Shown here piece after piece: positions 26,463 to 34,702 of a stretch of 64,000 nt of DNA (its first letter is position 1; the number at the start of each line of letters is the position of its first letter). The stretch spans positions 1 to 64,000 of the forward strand of contig DAITMF010000003.1 of assembly GCA_036835325.1 (NCBI GenBank), given 5' to 3'. The position numbers were made by a program, and so were the translations under genes. Source of the DNA: CAMCHP01 sp036835325 (GTDB lineage Bacteria > Bacteroidota > Bacteroidia > Flavobacteriales_D > Sanyastnellaceae). Below the pieces are notes generated by a model. It was not told the DNA's origin and did not search any database. It saw only the letters and a list, made by a program, of their open reading frames with translations.

Positions 26463-28262
26463 GTGTCAGCCAACGAGAACATACGTCAGATTCTACAGCG
26501 CCTTCCAGACAAGCCGGGTGTGTACAGGTATTACGATACCGAGGGCAACCTGCTGTATGTAGGCAAGGCAAAAAGCCTAAAGAAGCGCGTAGCCTCGTAC
26601 TTCAACAAAAACAAGTACGAGAACGGAAAAACTCGGTTGCTCGTCCGCAAAATTGCAGACATTAAATTCATCGTCGTCGACACGGAGTTCGACGCCCTTT
26701 TGCTCGAGAACAACCTCATCAAAGAGCACCAGCCGAAGTACAACATTCAACTGAAAGACGACAAGACCTACCCGTGGCTTGTTATCCGGAAGGAGCGCTT
26801 TCCGCGTGTGCACCCTACGCGGCGAATGATCAAGGATGGAAGCGAGTACTACGGTCCATACGCGTCGGTCAAAACCATGCATGCGATGCTCGACTTGATA
26901 AAGCGCCTCCATCCCTTGCGCACCTGCAATTATTTGCTTTCGGAGGAGAACGTGGCCGCAGGTAAATTTCGCGCCTGCTTGGAGTTTCATTTGGGCAATT
27001 GCAAAGCGCCGTGTGTTGATCGGTTCTCGGAAGACGAATACAACGCCAACATTGATGCCATCCGTGAGATCATCAAAGGCAACTACGCCGGTTTGTCGCG
27101 GCAATTGCGCCAACGCATGAGCGAACATGCGGCGGCGCTCGAGTTCGAGGCTGCCGCAGCCATTAAATCGCGCCTTGAGGTGCTTGAGCGCTACCAAGTG
27201 AGCTCAGCCGTTGTCAGCCAGCGGATTAACGATACCGAAGTGTTCAGCATCTACAGCGATAGCAAAGGTGCATTTGTAAATTACTTGAAGGTCATGAACG
27301 GCGCCATTGTGCAGAGCTACACCACTGAGCTCCGCAAGCGGTTAGACGAAACCGACGAAGAGCTGTTGGCCTTTGCCGTGGTATCGTTGAGGGACCGTTT
27401 TTCAAGTACCTCACGCGAGGTGCTCCTGTCGCATCCGGTCGACTTTGCCTTGCCGGAGGTGAATGTGCACGTCCCCCAAAGGGGAGATAAACTCAAGCTG
27501 ATTGAATTGAGTTTGCGCAACGCCACATACGCACTGCGCGATCGGCTCAAGCAGCAGGAGATGACCGACCCCGAGGCGCACACCCGCCGAATTTTGGAGA
27601 CCCTGCAAAGTGACTTGCATTTGAGCGATTTGCCGGCGCACATTGAGTGTTTTGACAACTCGAACATTCAGGGCACCAACCCCGCCTCGGCCTGTGTGGT
27701 GTTTAAGAATGCCAAGCCCTCGAAAGACGATTACCGGAAGTTCAACATCAAAACCGTTGAGGGGCCGAACGACTTCGCGAGCATGACGGAGGTTGTGTAC
27801 CGCCGGTATAAGCGCCTGGTTGATGAGGGGTTGCCGCTTCCGCAACTGGTGATTATCGACGGCGGCAAAGGTCAGCTGAGTGCTGCCTTGAAGGCCTTGG
27901 AAGAGTTGGGCTTGTTGGGTAAGTTGGCCATTGTGGGCATTGCCAAGCGGTTGGAAGAGATTTACTTCCCTGGCGATAGCATTCCGATTTACATCGACAA
28001 GCGTTCGCCATCGCTCAAGTTGATACAGCAACTGCGCAATGAAGCGCACCGTTTTTCACTAAGCCATCACCGTGACCGGCGCAGCAAAGCGGCGTTGAAG
28101 AGCTCACTGACCGATGTTGCCGGCATCGGTGTGAAGACGGCGCAGAAGTTGCTGGCGCACTTCGGCAGTGTTGCTGCGTTGCGCAAGGCTGATTATGTTG
28201 AGGTGGAGAAGGTTGGCGGGAAGAAGGTGGCGATGGCGTTGCGGGAGGCGGGGATGGTTTAG
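26463..28262 (+). CDS. uvrC: excinuclease ABC subunit C
   Basis: A 599-residue nucleotide-excision-repair nuclease that makes the dual incision with UvrB. Domains in order: GIY-YIG nuclease (PGVYRYYDTEG, LYVGKAKSLKKR, residues 15-45), a UvrB-binding motif (EHAAALEFEAAAAIKSRLE, about 220), the RNase H-like nuclease (CFDNSNIQGTNPASACVVF, and IIDGGKGQLSAA), and a C-terminal helix-hairpin-helix pair (DVAGIGVKTAQKLLAHFG). Initiation is at GTG. Length and motifs are complete. Confidence 0.95.
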   Translation: MSANENIRQILQRLPDKPGVYRYYDTEGNLLYVGKAKSLKKRVASYFNKNKYENGKTRLLVRKIADIKFIVVDTEFDALLLENNLIKEHQPKYNIQLKDDKTYPWLVIRKERFPRVHPTRRMIKDGSEYYGPYASVKTMHAMLDLIKRLHPLRTCNYLLSEENVAAGKFRACLEFHLGNCKAPCVDRFSEDEYNANIDAIREIIKGNYAGLSRQLRQRMSEHAAALEFEAAAAIKSRLEVLERYQVSSAVVSQRINDTEVFSIYSDSKGAFVNYLKVMNGAIVQSYTTELRKRLDETDEELLAFAVVSLRDRFSSTSREVLLSHPVDFALPEVNVHVPQRGDKLKLIELSLRNATYALRDRLKQQEMTDPEAHTRRILETLQSDLHLSDLPAHIECFDNSNIQGTNPASACVVFKNAKPSKDDYRKFNIKTVEGPNDFASMTEVVYRRYKRLVDEGLPLPQLVIIDGGKGQLSAALKALEELGLLGKLAIVGIAKRLEEIYFPGDSIPIYIDKRSPSLKLIQQLRNEAHRFSLSHHRDRRSKAALKSSLTDVAGIGVKTAQKLLAHFGSVAALRKADYVEVEKVGGKKVAMALREAGMV

Positions 28263-28302
28263 GGGGTTGGGGTGTTATCGAACCGCTTTTTTTTCACCTG
28301 TG

Positions 28303-28328
28303 TTATACGTAGCGTAAGCTACGTATAA
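28303..28328. repeat. perfect 11-bp inverted repeat, copy 1
   Basis: Arms TTATACGTAGC (28303-28313) and GCTACGTATAA (28318-28328) with loop GTAA. The same element, with identical flanking TG and A, recurs at 48326-48351. A run of eight T lies just upstream at 28287-28294. It sits 44 bp past the 3-prime end of a degenerate REP-associated-type transposase gene. It could act as a transcription terminator, a REP-like element or both. Confidence 0.8.
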
Positions 28329-28371
28329 ATTTTGAATTTCAAGAGAAAATTGATGGCTTAGCCCTGCAACC

Positions 28372-28998
28372 CTACCCCCACCCCTTCATCTTCGCATCCC
28401 ACTTCCTCCGTACACCATCTTCGCCCCGGGCAACTTCCTCAAGAAATTGAAGTGCAGCAGCATACGCCTCCTCATCCCGTAGCAACCTGTCAATGTACCG
28501 AGGCTTCCATTTCATCTCAATATCCAACCGCTTACAATGCTTGGTTACCTCGCCCTTGAATGTACGAACCAGCGACCCCAACGAGCGGTGATCGGGCGAA
28601 ATGTGACTCATAAACCAATCCTGAGGCTCAGGTCTTGTGCGTAGACCATATTCCTCCATGACGCCAAGAACGTAGTCAGGGTGAATGCTCACCAAAGGCT
28701 GTATGCGAGGGGCCTCGTTGTCTACAATAGCGATAATCCCGTAAAAAACGCCGTCACCAGTTGCATATTCACGCCATTCTGCCGTCGCATGCCTGCTCCG
28801 TAAACCTTGCCAAACCAAGTCGGCAACGATCCCCAGCTTGGTCAGTTGCCGGTCTGATGCGCCGTGTTTCCTGAACCCTTTGCTCGGGTACTGAAGTTCT
28901 GCCTTTATCAAGTAAACACCGCGTTGGGTATACTTCCACCAAGGGGCCCGCGGTAGGTCAGGATGATAAACGCCAAGGTATTTGCCAGTTGTGTTCAT
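28372..28998 (-). CDS. transposase-derived protein (degenerate Y1/REP-associated type)
   Basis: A 208-residue protein. Aligned from memory with Bacteroidota IS200/RAYT-like Y1 transposases, it keeps the frame YTQRGVYLI (23-31), L-x3-G-x6-W (52-63), EY-x8-GI (77-88), SLGSLVRTFKGEVTK (139-153) and RYIDRLLRDEE (167-177). The catalytic HUH segment, normally PNHFHGI, reads DGVFYGI (82-88), so both metal-binding histidines are replaced by Val84 and Tyr86. The catalytic-position Tyr168 remains. It is probably a non-transposing, domesticated DNA-binding protein. The coding sequence is intact. An inverted repeat lies just downstream. Confidence 0.65.
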   Translation of the reverse strand: MNTTGKYLGVYHPDLPRAPWWKYTQRGVYLIKAELQYPSKGFRKHGASDRQLTKLGIVADLVWQGLRSRHATAEWREYATGDGVFYGIIAIVDNEAPRIQPLVSIHPDYVLGVMEEYGLRTRPEPQDWFMSHISPDHRSLGSLVRTFKGEVTKHCKRLDIEMKWKPRYIDRLLRDEEAYAAALQFLEEVARGEDGVRRKWDAKMKGWG

Positions 28999-29225
28999 AC
29001 CTCCAACTTAAGCGGTCGGGTCAATCACTCCTAAATCTTTTTCTTTTTCGTCAGTCCATTCTTTACCGATGATTGCGCCTGAATTGGCAACGCCTGATTA
29101 GAATAGCGTTTCAAAACACGCTTCAACTGCGATTATTGACCTCAAAAATTACGGTTCTAACAACGATTTCAATCGGATATAATTACATTGGTGATGCATT
29201 TGCCATTTACCAATACCCTGCCACC

Positions 29226-30740
29226 ATGTCAAACAAGGCCTCCGACAGTTTGCACCGCCTTATCAAGGCGATGACCAAGCCCGAAAAACGCTACTTCAAG
29301 GTGTTTTCTTCTCGTCATGTCATTGGCGATCAAAACAACTACCAGCGGCTCTTCGATGCCATTGATCGTCAAGATGAATACGATGAGGCCGCTTTAATGA
29401 AAAAGTTTGCCAAAGAAGCCTTTGTAAAGCGCTTCAGCATTGCTAAAAACCGCCTGTACCAAAGCATTCTCAGAAGCCTCGATGCCTACCATGCCAATGC
29501 CTCGGTCGAAGCGCAAATCAAGCGCCAAATCCACGCAGCCGAAATTCTCTACCGTAAAACATTGTACGGTCAGGCGATGAAATTGCTTCAAAGCACGAAA
29601 AAACTGGCGCTTAAGCACGAAAAAATCACATCTCTAATTGAGATTTCCCGGTGGGAAAAACGCATTCTTGAGAAAGACCAGTACGAGGGCCTCGGGAAGA
29701 AAGACCTCAAAAACATGCTCGATAACGATCGACTGCTCACTGCCCGTATCGACACCTACAACGAGCTTTGGAATGTAAAAAGCCGCATCTTCAAAAACCT
29801 CTACGTTAAAGGCAAGGCGCGATCAGATAAAGACCTTTCGAAGTTCAAACGCATCCTCGATGAACTGGCAAACCGCGACGAAAAAGAGGGCATGCTCGCC
29901 GAAAACAGCTTCCTCCTCAATCACCTCTACAGCGCCTACTATTTTGGTGTAGGCGATGAGGCCGCTTCGTACCCCTACCTGAAGCGAAACTTGTCGCTCA
30001 TTGAAGACAAGGCCCACCTCTTTGCAGAAGACCCGGCGCCACTTCTGAGCACACTCACCAACGCCATCTATGTGGGCAACAAACTCGGATTGCGCGAAGA
30101 GGCGTTTGACAACCTCAGCAAACTTCGCCGACTGCCTCAACTCATCGCCGAACGTACCGATGAAGACCTCGAGATTCGCATCTTCGCGCTGTCGAACAGC
30201 ATCGAGCTGGCGCTGCATACGGAGTCTGGTAACTTCGAGGAGGGCATGAAACTTGTTCCGGTCATCGAAGAGGGATTGCTCAAGCACGATGAACAACTGA
30301 GTTCAGTGCGAAAAGCCATGTTTTTCTTCAACATCTCGGTGCTGTACTTCAAGGCCGGCCGACTGAACGAGGCGCTGAAGTGGATCAACCAACTCCTCAA
30401 CAACATCGACATCGACAAAACCCAAGACCTCCACTGCATGGCGCAACTGCTCAACTTGGCCATCCACCTTGAACTCGGGAACAAGAGCCTCTTGCCTTAC
30501 GCTCTACGAAGCACTCAGCGTTTTCTTGAAACGCGCCGGAGGGTCTACAAGTTTGAAACCATCTTTCTGCATTTCGTCAATGAAGTTGTCAAGGTGCGGC
30601 GAGATAAATCCGATCAAGAGCTGTTTGCTGAACTCTCATCCGAGCTCGAAGCACTTCGAACCGACCCGTTTGAAAAGCAAGTCTTCGAATACTTCGACTT
30701 TGCCGCCTGGAGCCGCACCAAAGCAGATTTGGTCGAATAG
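29226..30740 (+). CDS. helical-repeat protein, unknown function
   Basis: A 504-residue protein starting MSNKASDSLHRLI. It is almost entirely alpha-helical, with leucine-rich helix pairs suggestive of TPR-type solenoids through residues 100-480, and contains the conserved-looking opening LIKAMTKPEKRYFKVFSSRH. I know similar lengthy hypothetical proteins in Bacteroidota but no function. No signal peptide or membrane helix. An open frame reaches upstream to 29073, but the sequence there has no protein character and the 29226 start fits relatives. Confidence 0.65.
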   Translation: MSNKASDSLHRLIKAMTKPEKRYFKVFSSRHVIGDQNNYQRLFDAIDRQDEYDEAALMKKFAKEAFVKRFSIAKNRLYQSILRSLDAYHANASVEAQIKRQIHAAEILYRKTLYGQAMKLLQSTKKLALKHEKITSLIEISRWEKRILEKDQYEGLGKKDLKNMLDNDRLLTARIDTYNELWNVKSRIFKNLYVKGKARSDKDLSKFKRILDELANRDEKEGMLAENSFLLNHLYSAYYFGVGDEAASYPYLKRNLSLIEDKAHLFAEDPAPLLSTLTNAIYVGNKLGLREEAFDNLSKLRRLPQLIAERTDEDLEIRIFALSNSIELALHTESGNFEEGMKLVPVIEEGLLKHDEQLSSVRKAMFFFNISVLYFKAGRLNEALKWINQLLNNIDIDKTQDLHCMAQLLNLAIHLELGNKSLLPYALRSTQRFLETRRRVYKFETIFLHFVNEVVKVRRDKSDQELFAELSSELEALRTDPFEKQVFEYFDFAAWSRTKADLVE

Positions 30741-30807
30741 ACCGTCGGTTTTGAACTTTCCCGCTGATTATCTGTAATTTAGCTTCGAACCAAGGAAAGT
30801 TTTAACC

Positions 30808-31845
30808 ATGAATCTGCAGCACATTGCGCTTGCTGTGGCTTTGTTGACCAGCAGCAACCTGTTTGCGCAATCGGTCGACTTTGGCCGCGACCAACAGCCC
30901 TCCGATACCGAAGCCATTGATGACCTCATGTACTATGGCGGCGATATGGAGTTTATCGGTGGCTATTTCGAAGGAGACACCGTAGGCAATTTCACGGTGT
31001 ACGATTTCACCGGACAAAGCCTCAACCTCTACGAAACCCTCGCAAACGGCAAACCAACCCTCATGATGTCGGCCAGTGTATCGTGTCCGCGGGCGACGAA
31101 CGGTTTTCTGCCTGATGCAGCATCTTCAAGTTTGTACGGATCGCTCCAGCAACTGCTGAACACGCACTACGATGATTTCAACTGGATCATGGTTTACGGC
31201 GTTGAGGCACACCCTACCTTGGGCGAATGCCCAAGCAATTGTCCGCCGGGGTTCTACAACGACACTACCGTCGCCCAACACGAAACCTACCTCTACCGCC
31301 GCTACGCTGTTGGCAACCTCCAGAACTCACCGCAGCATGAGTTCCCGTTCACCATTTATGCCGATAATCCTGACAACGCTGTTTACAACAACTTCTTCCA
31401 ACGGCCTTTTGGCCTCTGCGCCATCAACTGCAACGGAGTAGTTGAGCTTCGCGGCGATTGGGCGCACTCGGCCATCCATCAAAATTACAATGCGTTGGTG
31501 GCGATGATCAATGAAGTGCCGTGCACCGCCACGCCCATCGATGACGACGATGAAGAAATTGAAAATCCTGATAGTGAGGCCACTTCGGTCGGTGAGTTAT
31601 TAGACCACATTGACATCAAAGCGTGGCCGAATCCGGCGCTTGAGTCGGTTCGCATATCCATCCCCGCGCGGTTTGGTAACGCTGTACGCATCCGCTTGAT
31701 CGATGGCTTTGGCCGTGTGGTACGCGATGAGCCATCCGCCGCAGGCGAGCAAACAATCCCACTTCAAAACTTCGCCAAAGGCGTGTTTTTCATTGAAATT
31801 TCGGGAGATGCGCCCAGCGAACGCATCCGGCTGGTTCACCAATAG
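30808..31845 (+). CDS. T9SS-exported thioredoxin-fold (deiodinase-like) protein
   Basis: A 345-residue exported protein with a signal peptide ending at LFAQ (residue 21). The core (about 50-230) has a thioredoxin fold of the iodothyronine-deiodinase kind: strand, then SASVSCPRATNGF where the deiodinase active residue sits, and VYGVEAHPTLGE, resembling the family's YIxEAHxxD segment. The residue is Cys, not selenocysteine. The C-terminal 75 residues (AWPNPALESVRISI to RIRLVHQ) are a T9SS sorting domain, so it ends up secreted or on the cell surface. The redox substrate is unknown. Confidence 0.72.
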   Translation: MNLQHIALAVALLTSSNLFAQSVDFGRDQQPSDTEAIDDLMYYGGDMEFIGGYFEGDTVGNFTVYDFTGQSLNLYETLANGKPTLMMSASVSCPRATNGFLPDAASSSLYGSLQQLLNTHYDDFNWIMVYGVEAHPTLGECPSNCPPGFYNDTTVAQHETYLYRRYAVGNLQNSPQHEFPFTIYADNPDNAVYNNFFQRPFGLCAINCNGVVELRGDWAHSAIHQNYNALVAMINEVPCTATPIDDDDEEIENPDSEATSVGELLDHIDIKAWPNPALESVRISIPARFGNAVRIRLIDGFGRVVRDEPSAAGEQTIPLQNFAKGVFFIEISGDAPSERIRLVHQ

Positions 31846-31851
31846 TCGCGG

Positions 31852-32883
31852 TTAGTCGCGAAAAGCGTCCCAGCCCTGTGCTTTAAGCACGATATCGTCG
31901 CCATTGCGCGGACAAAGCGTGCAGCCTTCGCCGGCTTCACGCATGTGTCCGATGACGGTGAAGTGCGGGTCACCCTTGAGTTTCTCGTAGTCGCTTGGGG
32001 CAACCGTGAAGAGCAGTTCGTAATCTTCACCGCCGTTCAGCGCGCAGGTGGTAGGGTCAAGGTTGAATTCTTGCGCTGCATCGAAGGTCATTTGATCGAT
32101 GGGGAGCTTGTCTTCAAACACGCGGCAACCCAAACGCGACTCGGTGCAGAGGTGCAGTACTTCACTTGCCAAGCCGTCAGAAACATCAATCATAGAAGTG
32201 GGCTTCACCTTGATTTCTGCAAGGTGGCGAACCACATCGATGCGCGCCTCGGGTTTCAATTGGCGCTCCAAGATGTAATCGTAGCCATCGAGTTGGGGCT
32301 GTGCGCCCGGTGATTCCATGTACACATGTTTCTCGCGCTCAAGCACTTGAAGGCCCATATAAGCGCCTCCCAAATCACCCGAAACCACAATCAAGTCTCC
32401 GTCGTTGGCGGTGCTGCGGTACGCGAGGTCATCGGTTTTGGCGCGGCCGATGGCGGTAATGGAGATCACCAAGCCGCCGGTGCTGCTGGTGGTATCGCCA
32501 CCGATGAGGTCAACGCGGTAGTTTTCGCACGCCAAACGAATGCCGTCGTACAGCTCGTCCATCGCTTCGACCGAAAACCGGTTTGAAATCGCTACCGATA
32601 CTGTGATTTGCTCGGGAATGGCATTCATGGCACAGATGTCAGACAGGTTCACCATCACGGCCTTGTAGCCAAGGTGCTTCAGCGGAGTGTACATCAAGTT
32701 GAAGTGCACCCCTTCGGTGAGCATGTCGGTGGTAATCATTGTAGCCTCTGTACCGTTTACCAAAACAGCGGCGTCGTCACCAACGCCAAAACGCGTGGCG
32801 GAATGGTGACGGGGAAAATTTTCTGTGAGGCGGCGAATCAAGCCAAATTCGCCCAAAGAGCCGATTTCTGTACGTCCTTCCAT
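31852..32883 (-). CDS. thiL: thiamine-monophosphate kinase
   Basis: A 343-residue enzyme that phosphorylates thiamine monophosphate to thiamine pyrophosphate. It shows GVGDDAAVL, TDMLTEGVHF, LIGGDTTSS, MIDVSDGLASEV and GGEDYELLF, all typical of the AIR synthase-like ThiL fold and its magnesium/ATP sites. The start MEGRTEIGSLGEFGL at 32883 fits relatives. A TATCTTTG box ends 4 nt before the ATG, leaving no room for a leader. It is convergent with the T9SS protein gene. Confidence 0.93.
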   Translation of the reverse strand: MEGRTEIGSLGEFGLIRRLTENFPRHHSATRFGVGDDAAVLVNGTEATMITTDMLTEGVHFNLMYTPLKHLGYKAVMVNLSDICAMNAIPEQITVSVAISNRFSVEAMDELYDGIRLACENYRVDLIGGDTTSSTGGLVISITAIGRAKTDDLAYRSTANDGDLIVVSGDLGGAYMGLQVLEREKHVYMESPGAQPQLDGYDYILERQLKPEARIDVVRHLAEIKVKPTSMIDVSDGLASEVLHLCTESRLGCRVFEDKLPIDQMTFDAAQEFNLDPTTCALNGGEDYELLFTVAPSDYEKLKGDPHFTVIGHMREAGEGCTLCPRNGDDIVLKAQGWDAFRD

Positions 32884-32887
32884 GCTG

Positions 32888-32895
32888 CAAAGATA
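32888..32895 (-). promoter_or_regulatory. -7 box (TATCTTTG) of thiL
   Basis: Exact TAnnTTTG match, 4 nt upstream of the thiL ATG. Confidence 0.5.
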
Positions 32896-32970
32896 GCGGA
32901 AAAGCAGGGTCGAGGGTTTTTGGCACGCTGCTTGTATATAGGAGAACAGAACCATTAAAAACGATTCGCC

Positions 32971-33117
32971 ATGAAAGAGTTAATGAACCGCTACGCCGCC
33001 CTGAAGTATCAGGCCATTGAATTGATGAAAGCCGGGAAGATCAGCGCATACCTGGCGAAACTTCAAGAAGTGAATGACCTTCGCTTTCAGATGATCCAAA
33101 TCAGCGCTTCGGCCTAA
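32971..33117 (+). CDS. 48-residue conserved-looking small protein
   Basis: The 48-codon frame encodes MKELMNRYAALKYQAIELM and ends in QMIQISASA. It is an amphipathic, Lys/Leu/Glu-rich helical peptide without signal sequence or Cys. The codon use is like the neighbouring genes, and the frame is followed by two strong hairpins, the second with a T-tract, as expected for a short monocistronic gene. I recall similar short proteins near housekeeping genes in related bacteria but cannot name a function. Not a leader peptide for an obvious downstream operon. Confidence 0.6.
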   Translation: MKELMNRYAALKYQAIELMKAGKISAYLAKLQEVNDLRFQMIQISASA

Positions 33118-33121
33118 ACCC

Positions 33122-33152
33122 TTTGCCGCGTTTACTTCGGTAGCGCGGCAAA
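33122..33152 (+). terminator. stem-loop after the 48-residue gene
   Basis: Perfect 9-bp arms TTTGCCGCG (33122-33130) and CGCGGCAAA (33144-33152) with a 13-nt loop, no T-tract. It could stabilise the message or be a first part of the terminator that follows. Confidence 0.5.
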
Positions 33153-33179
33153 CTGTGAACTATACTTTCTCCATCTATG

Positions 33180-33223
33180 CCCCTGGAATTGCGGTTTTCG
33201 CAGCTTCAGGGGTTTCTTTTTTT
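33180..33223 (+). terminator. rho-independent-type terminator
   Basis: CCCCTGGAATTGCG pairs with CGCAGCTTCAGGGG through G-U and near-perfect pairs, followed by TTTCTTTTTTT. It ends the small-gene transcript. Immediately after it stand two copies of GGATGGATG. Confidence 0.75.
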
Positions 33224-33226
33224 GGG

Positions 33227-33245
33227 GGATGGATGGGGATGGATG
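33227..33245. repeat. two copies of GGATGGATG after a T-tract
   Basis: GGATGGATG at 33227-33235 and at 33237-33245, preceded by seven T and five G. One of the scattered CATCCATCC/A-tract loci. Confidence 0.6.
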
Positions 33246-33349
33246 GCCGCCTGAACACGCTCGGTCGTTCTTGCACTCTGCGCCTTCGGTTCATCTGATT
33301 TTGTTACATTTCGTACCAAACGGATGCATTGGAACGATAAACCGAGTCA

Positions 33350-33898
33350 ATGCTTGAAAGGCCTGTGAATCCGACCCAACTGCTCGTTTCTGCACTTGAC
33401 CAAGTCCAAGCTTGGGAGAGTCGCCTTGAATTAAAACGGGGTGAATTGCTTAAGGAAGCCAACACCTCCGACACCCACATTTACCGGGTGCAGTCGGGGA
33501 GTTTACGGGTTTTTGTCGTTGATGGTCACGAAGAACACACCATTCGCTTGGCTTACCAAGGCAATATCCTGGTTGCACTCGATAGCTTCTTTACCGAGGA
33601 GCCTTCTGACCTCGTAATTGAGGCACTGAAGCGAGGCGCGATCGACCGCATCAGCAAGTCGGCTTTCTTCGCCTTTTTGAACGCACATGACCTCTGGGAT
33701 ACCTGGCATGCGACCTTGCCCATCCTCATCCTTCAGCAAATGGAACGGGAGCGCGACCTCCTCACTTCCTCACCTGCTGAACGCTACCAACGGGTGCTGA
33801 AGCGCAGTCCGCAGGTGTTTCAAGAAATCCCCCACAAGTACATCGCCGCGTATCTGCGCATGACGCCCGAGACCTTGTCGCGCGTGCAGAAATCTTGA
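33350..33898 (+). CDS. Crp/Fnr-family transcriptional regulator
   Basis: A 182-residue protein with an N-terminal cyclic-nucleotide-binding-like beta roll (about 10-115; IYRVQSGSLRVFV, HTIRLAYQGNILVALDSF) and a short C-terminal helix-turn-helix (HKYIAAYLRMTPETLSRVQ). No Cys cluster is present, so not an oxygen-sensing FNR. The effector is unknown. DinB follows 58 bp downstream in the same orientation and may be cotranscribed or a target. Confidence 0.82.
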   Translation: MLERPVNPTQLLVSALDQVQAWESRLELKRGELLKEANTSDTHIYRVQSGSLRVFVVDGHEEHTIRLAYQGNILVALDSFFTEEPSDLVIEALKRGAIDRISKSAFFAFLNAHDLWDTWHATLPILILQQMERERDLLTSSPAERYQRVLKRSPQVFQEIPHKYIAAYLRMTPETLSRVQKS

Positions 33899-33956
33899 TT
33901 TCAATCAAGGCCTGAAGTCGACATCCATCCCAATTTTGCAAAAAAGACAGAAGGAG

Positions 33957-34502
33957 ATGAAAACCACGAATGCAGCGCTCATCAAGGAGCTCGAAGTGTA
34001 CGTCACGAATCACCGTGAAGGGGCTAAGAAACTGGCATCCATGCCACCGGCGGCGCTGGCCAAGCACCCGGCACCGGGAGCATGGAGTGCGCTGGAGTGC
34101 ATTGAACACCTGAATCGGTACGGCCGTTTTTACTTGCCCGAGATTCTCAAGCGATTGAACGAACAGCGCACAGCGTCTCCTCAAAGCGTGTTTCGCTCGT
34201 CGTGGCTAGGCAATTACTTTGCCGAGAGCGTGAAGCTCAAGGCCAAACTCAACACCATGAAGACCTTCGCCAACATGAATCCGGCCGGTTCTCCTGTGTC
34301 GCCCGAGGCAATCGAAGAATTCATTGCGCAGCAAGAAGCGCTTCTTGGCCTGCTCAAGCAATGCTTGTTGACCGATTTGGTGAAGACACGCACGAGCATC
34401 TCCATCTCCAAATGGATTCGGCTGCGTTTGGGCGACACCTTGCGTGTGGTGATTTACCACAACGATCGGCACATGGCACAGGCGTTTCGGGCGGTGGGGT
34501 AA
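33957..34502 (+). CDS. DinB-family metal-dependent hydrolase-like protein
   Basis: A 181-residue four-helix-bundle protein of the DinB/YfiT superfamily. The metal-site histidines are His51 (CIEHLNRYG) and His168/His172 (IYHNDRHMAQA). Members include thiol S-transferases for bacillithiol or mycothiol; the substrate here is unknown. The start MKTTNAALI at 33957 abuts AAGGAG directly, which is too close to serve as a Shine-Dalgarno. A CATCCATCCC motif followed by an A-rich run precedes it by about 30 nt. Confidence 0.78.
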   Translation: MKTTNAALIKELEVYVTNHREGAKKLASMPPAALAKHPAPGAWSALECIEHLNRYGRFYLPEILKRLNEQRTASPQSVFRSSWLGNYFAESVKLKAKLNTMKTFANMNPAGSPVSPEAIEEFIAQQEALLGLLKQCLLTDLVKTRTSISISKWIRLRLGDTLRVVIYHNDRHMAQAFRAVG

Positions 34503-34702
34503 CAGGTTTTGATTGCAGCGGTTGAGTTCAATTCAAAGAGGGCTCTTACCATTGTCGACACTGGAAATTTTTCCATTAAGCCTACAATTTCAGAAGCAAA
34601 GCTGGAGAAAAACAGACTAAGAAGCCGTTTAAACGGAAAAAAGTAAACTAAGCACCCTTTAGGCCTCGGTGATTTTCCTATTGTGTGGTGCTTGTTGATG
34701 CA

